Position numbers and translations under genes: made by a program. The notes under the pieces were generated by a model. That model saw only the letters and a program-made list of their open reading frames with translations, was not told the origin of the DNA and ran no database searches. A DNA stretch of 64,000 bases from Paraburkholderia caffeinilytica (GTDB lineage Bacteria > Pseudomonadota > Gammaproteobacteria > Burkholderiales > Burkholderiaceae): NCBI RefSeq assembly GCF_003368325.1, contig NZ_CP031466.1, positions 3,286,001-3,350,000 of the forward strand, written 5' to 3'. Shown here piece after piece: positions 17,937 to 26,029 of the stretch (the stretch's first letter is position 1; every line of letters begins with the position of its first letter).

Positions 17937-17992
17937 GGTGAGTTGTGCTTCGTAAACTCACTTCACCGGGAACGGTGAGACCCATGCTATAG
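17937..17992 (+). promoter_or_regulatory. Initiator gene promoter with half-iteron inverted repeat (operator)
   Basis: GGTGAGTT at 17937-17944 and AAACTCAC at 17954-17961 form an inverted repeat of iteron half-sites. A promoter-like TTCACC (17962) and TATAG (17988) lie at about 18-bp spacing next to it. Iteron initiators typically repress their own gene by binding such inverted repeats as dimers while activating the origin as monomers on direct repeats. Confidence 0.55.
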
Positions 17993-18046
17993 ACGTGTAT
18001 CACCACAGCCGGTATGCTCTCGCCAAATCCCTCCTCGACCAGAAGC

Positions 18047-19396
18047 ATGGCCACGAAGCGCGCGAAGAAGACAGATGTAGTCAGCCCGAGCTCGGCCGAA
18101 CTACGCAAGGCCGTCGAGGCGATCGCCATCCAGCCTAAGAGCGGCAAGATCACGCTCCTCACCCGCAAGCTGTTCAACGTTCTCCTTGCCGTCGCTCAGC
18201 AAGCGGATGAGTCCGGCGACACTTATCGCGCCTTGCTGTCCGACATCGTCGCCAATTCGGCATTCGATTCGAACGACACAGCGCTCGTGAAAGAGCATCT
18301 GCGGCGCATGGTGTCGGTGCAGGTTGAGTGGAGCACGGGCACGTCCAGCCAGAAGCCGGGCCGGAAATGGGGTATTTCCACGCTGATTGCCGATGCGGAA
18401 ATTCTCGAAGATCCCACCACCCGCCGCGTGTGGGTGGAGTTCTCGTTCGCACCTAAGATCAAGAAGAAGCTGCTCGACCCGGTCCAGTATGCGCGGCTGA
18501 GTCTGCAGTTTCAGAGCCAGCTGCGCAGCAGCGCGGGGCTCGCACTGTATGAGATTTGTGTTCGCTACCTGACCAACCCTAGCCATCTGACGATGCGCGA
18601 ATCATGGGAATGGTGGCGCCCCATTCTCTCCGGCACACCCGACACCGAAGCAGGCGACGAAGCAAAGCGCGAGTACAAGTACTTCAAGCGCGATTATCTG
18701 CGCCCTGCTATCGCCGAAGTGAATGCGGTCACCAACATCTTTGTCGAACTGATCGAACACCGGGAAGGACGGCGTGTCGCCGAGATCCAGTTCCGCGTGA
18801 CCGAGCGCAAGCAGCCCATGCTTGCACTCGACGAACACCCGAATGTGTTCGACAGCACCTTGGTCGACCGGATGGTGAAAATCGGCATTCCGCTGAAAGA
18901 AGCGCAAACACTGTACGCCGATAGCGAAGAGAACCGGATTCGCGCGGCACTGCAGATGACCGAGCAACGCATGCGCAGCACGTCGCTGCCCGCTGTGCGT
19001 AGCGCACCGGCTCTGTTCAAGGATGCGTTGAAGAAAGGCTATGCGCCGCCGGTCGAAGCACTGCCGTCCGGTAGCGGCGGCAAAGCCGCGGTGGCAGCGC
19101 CGGCGGACGACCTGAAAGCGCGTCTGCTTGGCGAGTACTCGGCGGTTCGTCGCAAGGAAGCGCGCGAGCTCTACGACGAGCAAGGTGAGTCCGAACGGGA
19201 GATCGCGCGGAAATCGTTTGAGGAAGACGAGTTGCCGGGTCTCGGTACTCACATGCGGGACGACTGGCGCCGTCGTGGGCTGGATTCGAAAATCGTCGAA
19301 ACGGCGTTCTTCGATTGGCTGGCCCGTAAAACGTGGGGTGAACCCACCGATGGCGATCTGCTCGCCTTCACGCTGAGTCAATCGCGCGCGGCGTAG
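18047..19396 (+). CDS. Replication initiator protein, Rep_3 (RepB/RepA) family
   Basis: 449 residues from ATG 18047 (MATKRAKK); an in-frame ATG at 18014 would add 11 residues, and neither start has a strong ribosome site. The first winged helix is around residues 25-120 (KITLLTRKLFNVLLAVAQ, LRRMVSVQVEW), and FQSQLRSSAGLALYEICVRY with PAIAEVNAVTNIFVELIEHREGRRVAEIQF (about 150-250) is typical of Rep_3 winged-helix initiators. It should bind the upstream iterons and open the origin. A C-terminal 180-residue extension is beyond the plasmid Rep_3 norm but usual for large secondary replicons. Confidence 0.92.
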   Translation: MATKRAKKTDVVSPSSAELRKAVEAIAIQPKSGKITLLTRKLFNVLLAVAQQADESGDTYRALLSDIVANSAFDSNDTALVKEHLRRMVSVQVEWSTGTSSQKPGRKWGISTLIADAEILEDPTTRRVWVEFSFAPKIKKKLLDPVQYARLSLQFQSQLRSSAGLALYEICVRYLTNPSHLTMRESWEWWRPILSGTPDTEAGDEAKREYKYFKRDYLRPAIAEVNAVTNIFVELIEHREGRRVAEIQFRVTERKQPMLALDEHPNVFDSTLVDRMVKIGIPLKEAQTLYADSEENRIRAALQMTEQRMRSTSLPAVRSAPALFKDALKKGYAPPVEALPSGSGGKAAVAAPADDLKARLLGEYSAVRRKEARELYDEQGESEREIARKSFEEDELPGLGTHMRDDWRRRGLDSKIVETAFFDWLARKTWGEPTDGDLLAFTLSQSRAA

Positions 19397-19415
19397 CCAT
19401 CAATATCGCATCAAG

Positions 19416-19453
19416 AAAAACGGCGGCCACTCTCGTGGGCCGCCGTTTCTTTT
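19416..19453. terminator. Bidirectional terminator between rep and parB
   Basis: Perfect 11-bp stem AAACGGCGGCC / GGCCGCCGTTT (19418-19428, 19438-19448) with a T-rich tail on the + strand and A-rich start, so it can stop transcripts from both convergent genes. Confidence 0.85.
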
Positions 19454-19475
19454 CCTGCTGATACTTTCCGCTCTG

Positions 19476-20531
19476 TTACTTCAGCATCTTTTCAATCTGA
19501 CGAAGAATGTCGTCACGCTTCTCACGCGTAAGGCCCTTCAGACGCAGTTCGATTCGGTCGTCCCCATACGATTTCAGATCGCCGACCGAGACGCCTCCGA
19601 GCTTGATTTCCAGACGCTGCGCATAGCGCTGCCGCCCGGCCGGCTTGGCGCTTTCCTGCGCGCTTGCCCTGCCCTTTACGATGTCCGCGACTTGTCGCGT
19701 GCTCAGGTCGTCCGACAGAATTTTGTTGATCAGGCGCAGCGTGGCGTCGGCGCCGCGGGCAGTGTGATAGCGGCCCACCTGATACGCCATGTTCGAACCA
19801 AAGCGGTCCGGCCTTGCGACCATCTCATGCATCACCACTTCGGGTAGCTTCGCAATCGACAGGGCGACCGCGACCGTCGACTCGTCTAGTCCGAGGTGTT
19901 CGGCGAGCTCCTTCTGACTCTGGAAATGCCGATCGTCGAGAAAGCGTTTCCAGACGACGGCGTTGTCGAACACAGTCTGCGAATCGCGCTGAACGTTGAG
20001 GTCATAGCCAAGCTTATAGCTCTGGATGCCGATCGGCAGATCGATGACGATGGCCTTTACCGATTCCTTGTTCGCTTCTTTAAGCGCGCGCACACGCCGG
20101 CCGCCGTCGCTGACGAAGTAGGTGCCGGGATTGTCGTAATCGGGAATGACGTGAATCGCCTGCTGCTGGCCCTGCTTCGCCAGGTTGACGGCAAGCTCGG
20201 CAATCGACGCCTTGAGGTAGAAATGACGTGGATTGAACGGGCTCGGCTTGATCGTTTTGAGCGCTAGCTCGATGACCTGGCCCGGCCGGTAGGCGTGCTC
20301 GATCCGCCAGGCACGGTAGGCCGCCGACTCATTGGCGATATCTGCGGCTTCGACTTCCGCGATGTCCAGGGACATGACCGGCTGGATGGTGCGGCTCGGG
20401 ACATCGCCAGTCGTGGCGCCATTCTTGACCAAACCGTCGATCGCGTTCAGGCGGTCGAGGGCGGTTCGCTTTTCGCTGCTGGTCGTATCAGGACGTGCTT
20501 GAAAGCCTTTGGCGAATTGGGAGGGTTTCAT
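19476..20531 (-). CDS. parB: Chromosome partitioning protein ParB
   Basis: 351 residues. The ParB/Sulfiredoxin N-terminal domain includes KPSPFNPRHFYLK, LAKQGQQQAIHV and the CTP-binding arginine motif DGGRRVRALKEA. The parS-binding helix-turn-helix is at about 200-240 (SQKELAEHLGLDESTVAVALSIAKLPE), and a C-terminal dimer segment (LTREKRDDILRQIEKML) ends the protein. It binds parS (TTTATGCGCATAAA; one copy just upstream of its own start) and works with ParA to segregate the replicon. Cotranscribed with parA. Confidence 0.96.
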   Translation of the reverse strand: MKPSQFAKGFQARPDTTSSEKRTALDRLNAIDGLVKNGATTGDVPSRTIQPVMSLDIAEVEAADIANESAAYRAWRIEHAYRPGQVIELALKTIKPSPFNPRHFYLKASIAELAVNLAKQGQQQAIHVIPDYDNPGTYFVSDGGRRVRALKEANKESVKAIVIDLPIGIQSYKLGYDLNVQRDSQTVFDNAVVWKRFLDDRHFQSQKELAEHLGLDESTVAVALSIAKLPEVVMHEMVARPDRFGSNMAYQVGRYHTARGADATLRLINKILSDDLSTRQVADIVKGRASAQESAKPAGRQRYAQRLEIKLGGVSVGDLKSYGDDRIELRLKGLTREKRDDILRQIEKMLK

Positions 20532-20540
20532 TCAGGGTCC

Positions 20541-20554
20541 TTTATGCGCATAAA
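20541..20554. promoter_or_regulatory. parS site 1 (between parA and parB)
   Basis: TTTATGCGCATAAA, a perfect 14-bp palindrome in the 24-bp gap between the parA stop and the parB start. It matches what I recall as the parS class of Burkholderia second chromosomes. It lies over the parB leader, so ParB binding here could also affect its own expression. Confidence 0.9.
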
Positions 20555-20555
20555 T

Positions 20556-21218
20556 TCAGGGGAGCAGGGCTGCGATCTCGTTGGCACACGCCCGCACTTC
20601 GATGGCGGCGAGCTTGGCGCCGCGATCGTTCATCTGAAGCACTGTCTGCCCTAACGCCATTGCCTGCTTATAGGCTTCCCGTGTCGGGATCTGGGTCTTG
20701 AGCAGTGGGAAACCGAGCTCTTCCAACGCGCGCTTCAGTTCGCGCGTCAGCATCCGTTTCTCTTCGGTCTTATTCAGCAGAAAGACTGCGCGCAGGTCCT
20801 CGTTCATGACCTGAGCTTGCTGGACGAGTTTCACCAGTCCGACGCTCGACCAATAGTCGGCGGGCGATGACGACGTCGGCATGATCGCGACGCTCGCCGC
20901 GAGCAACACGACGCCGGACACTTTCTCGGTGATGGAGGGCGGGCAGTCGACGACGATGATGTCGTAGTCAGCCACGAATTTCTTGATCTCGCGATGGATC
21001 TGGCTGCCGGCTTCGGAGAGGTTGACGACTGGGAAGGGAATGCCGGTTTCGCCGTCTGATGATGCACTGGCCCAATGGACCAGGGTGTTTTGACCATCTG
21101 CGTCTACGACGAGGACGCGTTTGCCTTTTTCATGGAACGCAGCCCCGAGGTGCATCGCGATTGTGCTCTTCCCGACCCCACCCTTCTGCTGAGTTACCGC
21201 GATGATTTCTGCTGCCAA
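20556..21218 (-). CDS. parA: Chromosome partitioning ATPase ParA
   Basis: 220 residues, a short ParA without an N-terminal DNA-binding domain (type Ib length). Walker A is QQKGGVGKSTIA near the N terminus, followed by VLVVDADGQ (A') and IIVVDCPPS (Walker B). The start codon is TTG at 21218, chosen because a strong AGGAGGTG lies just upstream at 21223-21230. The ATPase forms a dynamic gradient on the nucleoid that moves ParB-parS complexes. First gene of the parAB operon. Confidence 0.96.
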   Translation of the reverse strand: MAAEIIAVTQQKGGVGKSTIAMHLGAAFHEKGKRVLVVDADGQNTLVHWASASSDGETGIPFPVVNLSEAGSQIHREIKKFVADYDIIVVDCPPSITEKVSGVVLLAASVAIMPTSSSPADYWSSVGLVKLVQQAQVMNEDLRAVFLLNKTEEKRMLTRELKRALEELGFPLLKTQIPTREAYKQAMALGQTVLQMNDRGAKLAAIEVRACANEIAALLP

Positions 21219-21319
21219 TCTTCACCTCCTCTTTTTAGACGCAAAAGGATTTTACCTGGATGAATTCGCATTTCAATCGTTTTTGTGTAAACGCGAGAAG
21301 AATTAGCCGATCGGGATAG

Positions 21320-21335
21320 GTTTATGCGCATAAAG
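21320..21335. promoter_or_regulatory. parS site 2
   Basis: TTTATGCGCATAAA core at 21321-21334, about 100 bp upstream of parA, in its promoter region. Perfect palindrome. Confidence 0.88.
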
Positions 21336-21647
21336 GATGTGGCAAGACGCGGTTGAGCTGAAGCGCAGCGGTTGCGAGACGCTTATCGGCAGAGAGAGGT
21401 GCGGGGCGTCTGAGGGATGTCAGGCGTGATGAGGTATCGAAGGAGGGAGGCGGCTATACGATCCTGCTCGACGTGCGGCTACGCCCTCGGGTACAGCTTG
21501 TGGGGCGTCAGCCATCTTCGAGTTCGACGCTGCCCCGCTTGATCAGATCTGGCCGTGCTGAGCCGCGTTGCTTTTGGAAGTCCGGCTGTTGGCTGCAATA
21601 AGGCGAATCAGTGCCACGAGCGTGAGCCGCGAGTCATTTGCGCGGAT

Positions 21648-21663
21648 CTTTATGCGCATAAAC
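21648..21663. promoter_or_regulatory. parS site 3
   Basis: TTTATGCGCATAAA core at 21649-21662, followed by C, left of the CGGCA pentanucleotide repeat. Confidence 0.88.
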
Positions 21664-21738
21664 CCCTCGAGCATTCCTCACGCGTCGAGTCGTCGCTGCG
21701 GTTGTCGTCGGGCCGCTTGGATCGACGCATGATCCTGT

Positions 21739-21858
21739 CGGCACGGCACGGCACGGCACGGCACGGCACGGCACGGCACGGCACGGCACGGCACGGCACG
21801 GCACGGCACGGCACGGCACGGCACGGCACGGCACGGCACGGCACGGCACGGCACGGCA
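21739..21858. repeat. Perfect 24-copy CGGCA microsatellite
   Basis: 120 bp of uninterrupted CGGCA units (24 copies) between parS sites 3 and 4. All reading frames through it give short repetitive peptides (RHGTA and similar) with no family resemblance and no ribosome site, so it is treated as non-coding. The stretch 21219-22153 holds no convincing gene; only three parS sites and this repeat are seen. Confidence 0.97.
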
Positions 21859-21974
21859 TCTGGGACTGGGGGCCTCGTTCATTCATACAGAGGCCGGCAA
21901 ACAATATGAGTCGAAGCACCCAGCCGCGCGACCCAGTCCGTTCCAACGCACGTGACAACAACTTCCTGCCAGCA

Positions 21975-21990
21975 CTTTATGCGCATAAAC
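21975..21990. promoter_or_regulatory. parS site 4
   Basis: TTTATGCGCATAAA core at 21976-21989, same flanks (C...C) as site 3. It is the outermost of four sites in about 1.45 kb. Confidence 0.88.
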
Positions 21991-22153
21991 CGAACGGCGC
22001 GATCACCAACAGTCAACGCCCTTTCACGACGCAGCGAAACCCCGACCGTCTCGCCTGCCCGTGCCGCGTGCCCCTCCCACTCCCAGCACCCGCTAGAATC
22101 CCTCACGAAAACCGCCCTGCAACCCAACACGTGCAACACCTATTCAACTATCC

Positions 22154-22513
22154 ATGATCACCATCTACCACAACCCCCGCTGCTCAAAATCACGAGCGGC
22201 GTGCGATCTGATCACCACCACCTACAATCGCGCCAACGAGCCTACGGAAATTGTCGAATACCTGAAGCAGCCGCTCACCGTCGCGCAGTTAAAGGAACTC
22301 AACGCGCAACTAGGTTGCTCAGTCCGCGAAATGATCCGCGACACCGAGCCCGAATACAAAGCGCTCGACCTCTCCGACAGCACGCTGAGCGACGCTCAGT
22401 TATACGAAGCATTGGCAAAGCACCCCATCCTCCTGCAACGACCGATCGTCGTGCGAAACGGGCGAGCCGTGATTGGCCGCCCGCCGGAAAATGTCGAAGT
22501 GCTATTCGCCTAG
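22154..22513 (+). CDS. arsC: Arsenate reductase, glutaredoxin-dependent (ArsC)
   Basis: 119 residues, normal for the glutaredoxin-linked ArsC family. The N terminus MITIYHNPRCSKSRAACDL carries the CxxS-type active-site Cys of this family, and LLQRPIVVRNGRAVIGRPPENV holds the conserved RP and GRP motifs. It reduces arsenate to arsenite using glutathione and glutaredoxin. No arsB or arsR is next to it, so it is an orphan; some family members (YffB-like) have no arsenate role. Confidence 0.9.
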   Translation: MITIYHNPRCSKSRAACDLITTTYNRANEPTEIVEYLKQPLTVAQLKELNAQLGCSVREMIRDTEPEYKALDLSDSTLSDAQLYEALAKHPILLQRPIVVRNGRAVIGRPPENVEVLFA

Positions 22514-22540
22514 GCGTCGAAACGTCATGGTCCAGGTGAC

Positions 22541-23524
22541 CTAGGCTTTGGCGGGCAAGGCAGCATCCTTCGTCACGATCTTTGTCGGGATGATGCGCAG
22601 TTCGCTGAACGTGTCGGCAATACGTTGTTGTTCTGCAAGCACGTTCGCGTCGACGGGTTTGTAGATGTGCGCATAGTGCCGCAAGCCCGCCTCGATCACA
22701 CCAGCGTCAAGGCCCTGAATCGGCGCAAGCTGAGCGGCGGCTTCACTGTAGTGGCCGCGTACCCACGCCCCCTCTTTGCTGACTTCGTCCATTACGATCG
22801 TGAGCACGTCGCCGTTTTGCTGCGCAAACGGCCGCGCGCTCAGGAAGAACTGATGGTGACTCACGATGCCTTCGCCGTCGGCGAGCAAACGGGCATTCGA
22901 CTGGCGTTTTGCCGCCTCGAGGAACGGGTCCCAGATCGCCCATGCGTCGATCGCACCGCGTTCGAAGGCCGCACGCGCATCGGCGGGCGCCAGAAAAACG
23001 GGTTGGATGTCGCTGTACTTCACGCCGCTCTTCTGCAATGCGGCGACCAGAAACCAGTGAACGTCCGAGCCTTTATTGAGGGCGATCTTTTTGCCCTTCA
23101 GATCGGCCAGCGTTTTGATCGGCGCGTCCTGATGGACGAGGATGCCTTCGGCGTGCGGCGTCGGGATTTCATACGCGGTATAGACGAAGTTCGCGCCGGC
23201 CGCTTGCGCGAACACGGGTGGCGCCTCGCCGACATAGCCGAAGTCGATCGCGCCGACATTCAAGCCTTCGAGCAACTGCGGCCCGGCGGGAAACTCAGTC
23301 CATTTGACCGTGATGCCAAGCGGTGCGAGCTGCTTTTCGAGCGTACCGTGCGCCTTCAGCAACACGAGCGTATTGGCCGCTTTCTGATAACCGATGCGAA
23401 ATTCCTTCGCATGCGCATCCGCTGCGAAGACTGACGTGGAGACAACGGGCAGGGCCGCGGCGGCCAGCGAGGCGCCCACACCAGCGATAAACGCGCGGCG
23501 GGTCAGCAACGGATGACGGGACAT
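22541..23524 (-). CDS. Aliphatic sulfonate ABC transporter substrate-binding protein (SsuA-like), Tat-type signal
   Basis: 327 residues from ATG 23524 (MSRHPLLTRRAFIAG...); a longer in-frame extension is rejected because the export signal starts here. The signal has twin arginines (TRRAFIAGVGAS) and a hydrophobic core ending near VFAADA. The mature part has the SsuA pattern: FRIGYQKAANTLVLLKA, VKWTEFPAGPQLLEGLNVGAIDFGYVGEAPPVFAQAAGA, DLKGKKIALNKGSDVHWFLVAAL. It should bind sulfonates or a similar sulfur compound in the periplasm. No permease or ATPase gene is adjacent. Confidence 0.9.
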   Translation of the reverse strand: MSRHPLLTRRAFIAGVGASLAAAALPVVSTSVFAADAHAKEFRIGYQKAANTLVLLKAHGTLEKQLAPLGITVKWTEFPAGPQLLEGLNVGAIDFGYVGEAPPVFAQAAGANFVYTAYEIPTPHAEGILVHQDAPIKTLADLKGKKIALNKGSDVHWFLVAALQKSGVKYSDIQPVFLAPADARAAFERGAIDAWAIWDPFLEAAKRQSNARLLADGEGIVSHHQFFLSARPFAQQNGDVLTIVMDEVSKEGAWVRGHYSEAAAQLAPIQGLDAGVIEAGLRHYAHIYKPVDANVLAEQQRIADTFSELRIIPTKIVTKDAALPAKA

Positions 23525-23831
23525 AAAAGTGCTCGATAAAAAGACGGACGCAAAACGGACCGATTGACCCCGACGATAATTCGTCTGCAAGCCTGGATGA
23601 ACCGATAAATTCGCATAAGCAAATCACGCCGGAGGGTGCGGAACGCACCTGCGGTCCCGATCTGCGTGCCTGACTGCGCCAAGCAGTGTGCTTCGCTAGC
23701 AGGGATCGCAAACGGTGGCAGGAATTGACGCCTGGCTGTCAATTGCGCATGGTCCAGTCCGCTTACACTGCCTCGACACAGCAGACGAGGTGCAGTCCCG
23801 CGCCTCGCTGCTCTGCCGAAGCGGAGCCACC

Positions 23832-24122
23832 ATGCTTGAACTGAGACCGTCCTGCGAAGGATGTGGCAAATCACTGCCGCCGAACGCCCCCGACGCGATG
23901 ATCTGCACGTACGAATGCACCTTCTGCGAAGTGTGTGCGCTCAGCGCGCTGCGCAACGTGTGTCCGAACTGCGGGGGCAATTTCCAGCATCGGCCGATTC
24001 GCACGCGCGCGCAGCTGGCCAAACATCCGGCCCGTACCGAAGCGCATCCCGTTTCCATCGACGAAGCGTCGCACGCGAGCTTTTTCGAGCGCTATCGGAA
24101 CACGCCACCCGGCGAGCGCTAA
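23832..24122 (+). CDS. DUF1272 zinc-binding protein
   Basis: 96 residues from ATG 23832 with GCGGAG upstream; a longer start at 23715 lacks family similarity. The sequence MLELRPSCEGCGKSLPP, ICTYECTFCEVCA and NVCPNCGGNFQHRPIR is the DUF1272 signature, with four CxxC-type pairs able to bind zinc. Function is unknown. It stands alone between ssuA-like and the anti-sigma gene. Confidence 0.88.
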   Translation: MLELRPSCEGCGKSLPPNAPDAMICTYECTFCEVCALSALRNVCPNCGGNFQHRPIRTRAQLAKHPARTEAHPVSIDEASHASFFERYRNTPPGER

Positions 24123-24233
24123 GCAAGGTTGCCGGCACAAGGCGGCGTTCAGGCCAACCGTCATCCATTGCGGCTGCAGCCCGCAAGGCCTCCGTGCGAT
24201 GCGCAGCCCAAGGCCGGATGCCCATAAGCCACG

Positions 24234-24443
24234 TCAATCGTCACTGCCGCCTGCACCCGGCGCCGCAATCCCGCTTGCCGTACGCGCCGCCACGCGCAGC
24301 AGACGAATCTGTTTGCGGTAATTGCGGCAGCCGCTGCAGGTCGGCAGATGCAGCCGGATTGCGACCCATTCGCCGGTCGTCAAACGGCGGTCGAGCGCGT
24401 CCGATAACAGACGCGTGATGTGCTTACACTTCCCCATTCGCAT
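24234..24443 (-). CDS. Zinc-finger anti-sigma factor (zf-HC2 type), no membrane span
   Basis: 69 residues. The HLPTCSGC segment is the H-x3-C-x2-C zinc anti-sigma (ZAS) signature, preceded by KCKHITRLLSDALDRRLTTGE typical of zf-HC2 proteins. There is no transmembrane helix, so it is a short soluble form. It overlaps the end of the sigma gene by 20 bp, so the two are translationally coupled. It should hold the sigma factor inactive until a redox or other signal releases it. Confidence 0.85.
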   Translation of the reverse strand: MRMGKCKHITRLLSDALDRRLTTGEWVAIRLHLPTCSGCRNYRKQIRLLRVAARTASGIAAPGAGGSDD

Positions 24444-25032
24444 CCTCTCTGGATAGGCCCTTTTCGCTCAGGCAAGTGCGCAAGCGCAGCCGTGCGCGAT
24501 AGATCAGCACGCTGCAGTGATTGGCGGTCATCTGCAGTTCGGCGCAGATCGCTTCGGTTTCGAGATCGAGGAATTCGCGCATCATGAACACGCGCCCGAT
24601 GTGCTCGGGCAGGTGTTCCAGACACATCTCGAACAAGGTCCAGAATTGCTGCTGACGCAGCGCGGTTTCCGGCGTCGGCCATGGTTGCGGCTTGCTCTCG
24701 CGCGACCAGTGGCCGTTGTCCTTGAAGAGTTCGCGATCGAGCAGCGTTTCACCGTCGATTTCGGATTCGAGCGCCGACAGGTTCACCGTGCGCTGCCGGG
24801 CGCGCAAGGTGTCGACCAGCTTGTGCCGCAGGATGCCGAACACCCAGGTCTTGTGCTCCGATTGCGCGGCAAACCGGTCGGCTTGTGTCCAGGCGGCGGC
24901 CAGCGCCTCCTGGACGGCGTCTTCGGCGGCAGCGGCGTCGCGCAGTTGCAAGCGGGCGAAGCGCAACAGGTCGCGCCGCAGTTGCGTCAGATAAACGGGA
25001 TCGTCGAGCGCCGGCCCGCTTACTTGCGCCAT
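24424..25032 (-). CDS. ECF-type RNA polymerase sigma factor
   Basis: 202 residues from ATG 25032 (MAQVSGPAL); an ATG four codons earlier is equally possible, and longer extensions do not look like the family. Sigma region 2 is at about 18-85 (LRRDLLRFARLQLRDAAAAEDAVQEALAAAW; KTWVFGILRHKLVDTLR) and region 4 at about 140-195 (HIGRVFMMREFLDLETEAICAELQMTANHCSVLIYRARLRLR). It is paired with the ZAS anti-sigma downstream. Its regulon is unknown; the small secreted peptide gene at 25481 is one candidate. Confidence 0.9.
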   Translation of the reverse strand: MAQVSGPALDDPVYLTQLRRDLLRFARLQLRDAAAAEDAVQEALAAAWTQADRFAAQSEHKTWVFGILRHKLVDTLRARQRTVNLSALESEIDGETLLDRELFKDNGHWSRESKPQPWPTPETALRQQQFWTLFEMCLEHLPEHIGRVFMMREFLDLETEAICAELQMTANHCSVLIYRARLRLRTCLSEKGLSREDANGEV

Positions 25033-25480
25033 GGCAGGCTCCATCGCCGCGCTCGCGGTTGCCGCGCGTTTTCTTCTGAATCGTTGTGGTTCATAGGCGG
25101 GTGGCTTTCCTCGCGCGGTTCCCTGACATGTGCGCCATTCTCGCGCACGTTCCAGCGCAAGCGAATCGGTATTGAACATGTGTCCGCCGGCAAGCGATGA
25201 CCTGATGACCTTAGTCGTGCCGTAACGGGCTTTATGACAGCAAAAAATATTATTGCGCAAAATGAAATCAAGGCCGCAGCGTGCAATCGTAATTTCAAGT
25301 GTATCGGCGAGACGTGCTGAGAGGCACGCCTCAAGCTCGCCATAAACACGCGTCCGGATTATTTCAGTATCTGAAAAAATCTCTTCTTGTCTTCGGTGTT
25401 TTTAAGGGGACACTGAATCGCTATTCTCCACTCCATCGATCGCCCAGATCGCGAACCAATCGCTGAAGAGGAGTCGCACC

Positions 25481-25612
25481 ATGAAACGCATTCTTACCGC
25501 CCTGATCGCTTCCGTTGCTCTGTTTGCTGCTGCTTCGGGCGCCGCTCAAGCTGCCGCACCGGCCCAATGCGGCGGCCCGGCATCGTACTGCAACGTGTTC
25601 TTCGGCAACTGA
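25481..25612 (+). CDS. 43-residue secreted two-cysteine peptide
   Basis: ATG 25481 is preceded by GAAGAGGAG. The peptide has a signal sequence (MKRILTALIASVALFAAASG) ending near AQAA, leaving a mature tail of about 17 residues with two cysteines eight apart (CGGPASYC) followed by NVFFGN. A hairpin terminator follows. Good ribosome site, signal and terminator support a real gene. The disulfide-capable tail and neighbouring ECF/anti-sigma pair are notable, but the function is unknown. Confidence 0.75.
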   Translation: MKRILTALIASVALFAAASGAAQAAAPAQCGGPASYCNVFFGN

Positions 25613-25675
25613 GCTGGCGGACGCAGCCGGACACCCCCCGACACCAGTCTGCTGACGAGGCGGGTTCTCGAAATC

Positions 25676-25705
25676 AAAAAGGGCGCCGACGAAGGCGCCC
25701 TTTTT
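25676..25705 (+). terminator. Intrinsic terminator after the small peptide gene
   Basis: AAAAAGGGCGCC / GGCGCCCTTTTT stem of 12 bp with a six-base loop, a strong bidirectional rho-independent terminator. Confidence 0.9.
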
Positions 25706-25824
25706 GCGTCTAATCTGCCGGCGCGGCACCGAAATCAGGTTGCCGTGCGATCGCGAAGAACGCCCATTTGCCTCAAATCGTCCTAGGCCGAAAGCATGCT
25801 TGATTGACAAGGCAAAAGTACCAG

Positions 25825-25885
25825 TTATCCACAAGGTTATTCAGTGAATCTGTGGATAACTTTGGTCGCTACCGGGTTATCCACC
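25825..25885. promoter_or_regulatory. DnaA-box cluster (two perfect, one near match)
   Basis: TTATCCACA at 25825-25833, its inverse TGTGGATAA at 25851-25859, and TTATCCACC at 25877-25885. The first two are perfect consensus DnaA boxes in head-to-head orientation. The block lies in the 324-bp gap between the peptide-gene terminator and the FMN reductase, whose start is about 145 bp away. Possible roles are a DnaA-regulated promoter, a DnaA titration site, or an origin-linked control site. Confidence 0.75.
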
Positions 25886-26029
25886 GGTCGCAACTTTTGA
25901 GGCCTGGTCCAGCGCCGCCCGAAACCGGCGTTTTTTGAATGCGTCACCGCCAGGCGGCGCGGCTATTGCCTATGATGGACAGTTCGTACCCTTTTGCGCG
26001 TCAAGCGCTCTATCTCAAGGAAGCGAACC

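Noticed and set aside
21555..22157. ORF through the CGGCA repeat (ARHGT repeats)
   Set aside because: Repetitive translation, open in several frames on both strands, no start signals.
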